A DNA stretch of 64,000 bases, from NCBI RefSeq assembly GCF_030056665.1, contig NZ_JASHIG010000020.1; one strand, 5' to 3'. Shown here piece by piece: positions 62,525 to 64,000 of this stretch. The position numbers were made by a program, and so were the translations under genes. This DNA is from Flectobacillus roseus (lineage in GTDB: Bacteria > Bacteroidota > Bacteroidia > Cytophagales > Spirosomataceae). Every line of letters starts with the position of its first letter. Position 1 is the stretch's first letter. The notes under the pieces were generated by a model. That model saw only the letters and a program-made list of their open reading frames with translations, had not been told where the DNA came from and searched no databases.

Positions 62525-63310
62525 CTAAATACCTCTCTGATGTATAAATCGTTGTGCAATAAATTTATATTTTATACCAACACTTAAACTTACCCAGCCA
62601 TCATTTGCTGTATTACTGTATGAATTAGGACCTTCTACAAAATAAGGGTCTGATAAATTATACGGAGTAGTTCCGTCAAACTTATCTGTGCTAATCCAAT
62701 TAACGCCTACTGAGCCATTCAAATAAAGTCGAGGGAGGAGTTTATAATCGCAGGAAAAAGTCAATGGGATAAACACTTCCCTTGTATAGTAGATACCAGC
62801 TGCTCCAGAACCCGGGCCAAATTGTTGAAAAATGGGTGTATGTCGGCTTGTACTATTTGAGGTAGTACGTAATAACTGGTCATTTATATTATATACATCA
62901 GTATGAAATCTCAATAACCCTATGCCTACTGACATGTAGCATTTGAGCTGACGTTCTTGTTCTCGGGCGAATAAAGCTGTTAAATTTATCACAGGCGCTA
63001 TTGACACTCCCCAATAATTATTTCGAGCATAGGCATGATATTCTGCACTATTTTGGCTCCGTGCTGTTCCAGACATTACAGTCAATCGTCCAGATAATTT
63101 AGGAGAAAAACCTTTTTCTAATGATAGATGATAAATAGTAGGAAAATCTTGAACACCATGAAGTTCGCCGACAATATATGGAACACCTGCGGTTGCTGTT
63201 AGAGAATAGCCATCTAAATAGCTATATCGGGGATTATATCGTTTTTGAGCTAACGATATTTCTGAAGCTACGGATAATAGTAGCAATAATGAGACAAGCG
63301 CTGTTCTCAT
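62525..63310 (-). CDS. Outer-membrane beta-barrel protein of unknown function
   Basis: A 261-residue exported protein. The signal peptide ends at ISLAQ (residue 21). Alternating strands with aromatic girdles follow (YSLTATAGVPYIVGEL, LSGRLTVMSGTA, NNYWGVSIAPVINLTALF, KCYMSVGIGLLRFH, REVFIPLTFSCDYKLLPRLY, GWVSLSVGIKYKF), pointing to a small outer-membrane barrel. It does not end in the typical terminal Phe; 10 extra residues (IAQRFIHQRGI) follow the last strand. I do not recognise a named family. It lies just downstream of the rRNA operon on the same strand. Confidence 0.72.
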   Translation of the reverse strand: MRTALVSLLLLLSVASEISLAQKRYNPRYSYLDGYSLTATAGVPYIVGELHGVQDFPTIYHLSLEKGFSPKLSGRLTVMSGTARSQNSAEYHAYARNNYWGVSIAPVINLTALFAREQERQLKCYMSVGIGLLRFHTDVYNINDQLLRTTSNSTSRHTPIFQQFGPGSGAAGIYYTREVFIPLTFSCDYKLLPRLYLNGSVGVNWISTDKFDGTTPYNLSDPYFVEGPNSYSNTANDGWVSLSVGIKYKFIAQRFIHQRGI

Positions 63311-63482
63311 ATTTTTAGGGGTAGAAAGTATTTACAAGATTTATTTTGAGTAAAAGTATCGATAATCTTTATATAATAAAATAAGTTTAAAGAAAAACTT
63401 TATGTTTCTTAAAGTTAAATAGGGTTATAATTAGAAAAGAAATAACGAGGATGGAGAGCTCGACTTTCATAGATGTAGTTTT

Positions 63483-63528
63483 ATACTTTCTCGCATTTAA
63501 CGCCGACTCGTACTCTTCAGTACTCTGG
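63483..63528 (-). pseudogene. Possible remnant of a 5S rRNA 3' end
   Basis: tactttctcgcattt matches tactttcccgcattt of the intact 5S gene (63678-63692) at 14 of 15 positions; the following actcttcagtactctgg resembles helix IV. It lies about 135 bp beyond the intact 5S 3' end. Chance similarity is not excluded. Confidence 0.3.
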
Positions 63529-63620
63529 TAGTTAAAAAATGTATTTCACCTCTAGGGTTACCCTAAGTGTATTTTTTTACTTTTCTGTAGTTGCTTGTTC
63601 TACTTGCAGAGCCCTAACAA

Positions 63621-63648
63621 CAAAAAAGCCACTCTTTCGGAGTGGCTT
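63621..63648 (-). terminator. rRNA operon terminator
   Basis: aagccactc (63626-63634) pairs with gagtggctt (63640-63648) around a tttcg loop; on the minus strand the stem is followed by T6, about 15 nt after the 5S 3' end. Confidence 0.85.
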
Positions 63649-63662
63649 CTGTCTTTGTAATA

Positions 63663-63777
63663 TTTTGGAGCTTTTTTACTTTCCCGCATTTGATTGCAGT
63701 ATCATCAACGGTACTGGGCTTAACTGCTCTGTTCGAGATGGGAAGAGGTGAACACCAGTCCTATCGGCTCCATAAAA
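63663..63777 (-). rRNA. rrf: 5S ribosomal RNA
   Basis: On the minus strand it contains CACCTCTTCCCATCTCGAAC and AGAGCAGTTAAGCCCAGTAC, the conserved 5S core, and TGCGGGAAAGTA near the 3' end. The terminal helix (ggagc with gctcc) sets approximate ends. It lies about 90 bp downstream of the 23S end, followed by a terminator. Ends are accurate to a few bases. Confidence 0.93.
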
Positions 63778-63868
63778 CCTGCGAGAATTACTTCTCTATG
63801 TCTTATGTCCGTTTGACGTATATCGTGAAAGATGTTGAACAAGTAAGAATTAAACTCTTAGTACAGAG

Positions 63869-64000
63869 ATATCATAAGCTGTTGGGTAATTAGTATTGCT
63901 CGACTCTGGTATCTCTACCTATACATCTGCAACCTATCAACGTTGTCATCTACAACGGCCCTTATTTGGAATACTCATCTTCAGGTCAGTTTCGCACTTA
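63869..64000 (-). rRNA. rrl: 23S ribosomal RNA, 3' end (runs off window)
   Basis: On the minus strand the segment contains GACAACGTTGATAGGTTGCA, AGATGTATAGGTAGAGATAC and GTCGAGCAATACTAATTACC, which match the 3'-terminal region of bacterial 23S rRNA. The 3' end is placed about 20 nt after TACTAAT, by analogy with E. coli. Only about 130 bases are in the window. Confidence 0.9.

Noticed and set aside
63780..63868. A tRNA gene in the 23S-5S spacer
   Set aside because: No cloverleaf, T-loop (GTTCRA) or acceptor stem could be formed.

Overview
The window looks like a chromosomal segment of a Bacteroidota bacterium, most plausibly a pigmented, aerobic member of the Cytophagales (Spirosomaceae-like); the genus cannot be fixed from sequence alone. 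Evidence: AT-rich DNA, promoters of the Bacteroidota type (TTTG or TTG, about 17-21 bp, then TAnnTTTG), a PorP/SprF type IX secretion protein, the phylum-typical DUF4295/DUF4293/DUF4249/DUF2805/DUF6249 families, bacillithiol synthesis (BshC), a CrtD-type carotenoid desaturase, and signal peptides ending in AQ. No prophage, CRISPR array, insertion sequence or tRNA was recognised. This is mostly core genome.

Layout. 1-9.1 kb: start of a RecQ helicase, kdsD, DUF4293, crtD, aspS, an exported dikinase-like protein, and leuA. 9.1-9.6 kb: a regulatory region with a complete leuA transcription attenuator and, beyond it, twin palindromes before an ABC exporter. 11.4-17.2 kb: AraC regulator, LptD, amidase and MCE protein (envelope biogenesis). 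17.4-21.5 kb: Lrp, a small unknown protein, LysR, GNAT and HemB. 21.7-25.1 kb: DUF4249 lipoprotein plus TonB-dependent receptor. 25.2-29.2 kb: phosphate permease, DUF2490 barrel and OprO/P-type porin. 29.5-42.7 kb: AlkD, S9 peptidase, GpsA, HIT, gamma-carbonic anhydrase-like protein, DUF4349, small membrane proteins, FabG, an esterase-fold protein lacking its nucleophile, and PBP4. 43-52 kb: a second RecQ, small membrane proteins, thioesterase, nuoD, the rpmG-DUF4295-ftsY block with a structured leader, and glnS. 52.4-63.3 kb: DUF2805, second Lrp, BshC, PorP/SprF, a mini HExxH membrane protein, nuoA, DedA, amidohydrolase, ABC-F (Uup) and a beta-barrel. 63.4-64 kb: 3' end of an rRNA operon on the minus strand (5S and the 23S tail).

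Intergenic DNA is unusually rich in repeats. Three families recur: (A) a foldback element with a perfect hairpin core around gcggtcg and side hairpins around gagacgcaat; (B) a foldback element with termini like agtgatgagttttgag, two copies of which fill the whole gap between convergent genes; (C) a modular element containing cggctttcagctttgggc and ctttgccttgtgcctgttgc, present once as a 128-bp tandem duplication.

Most notable: the leuA leader (short peptide with three Ile and two Leu codons, mutually exclusive antiterminator and terminator) in front of a LeuA that lacks the leucine-sensing domain; an exported protein with the domain order of plant glucan water dikinase; a nested hairpin leader ahead of rpmG; a probable pseudo-esterase; and the three repeat families.
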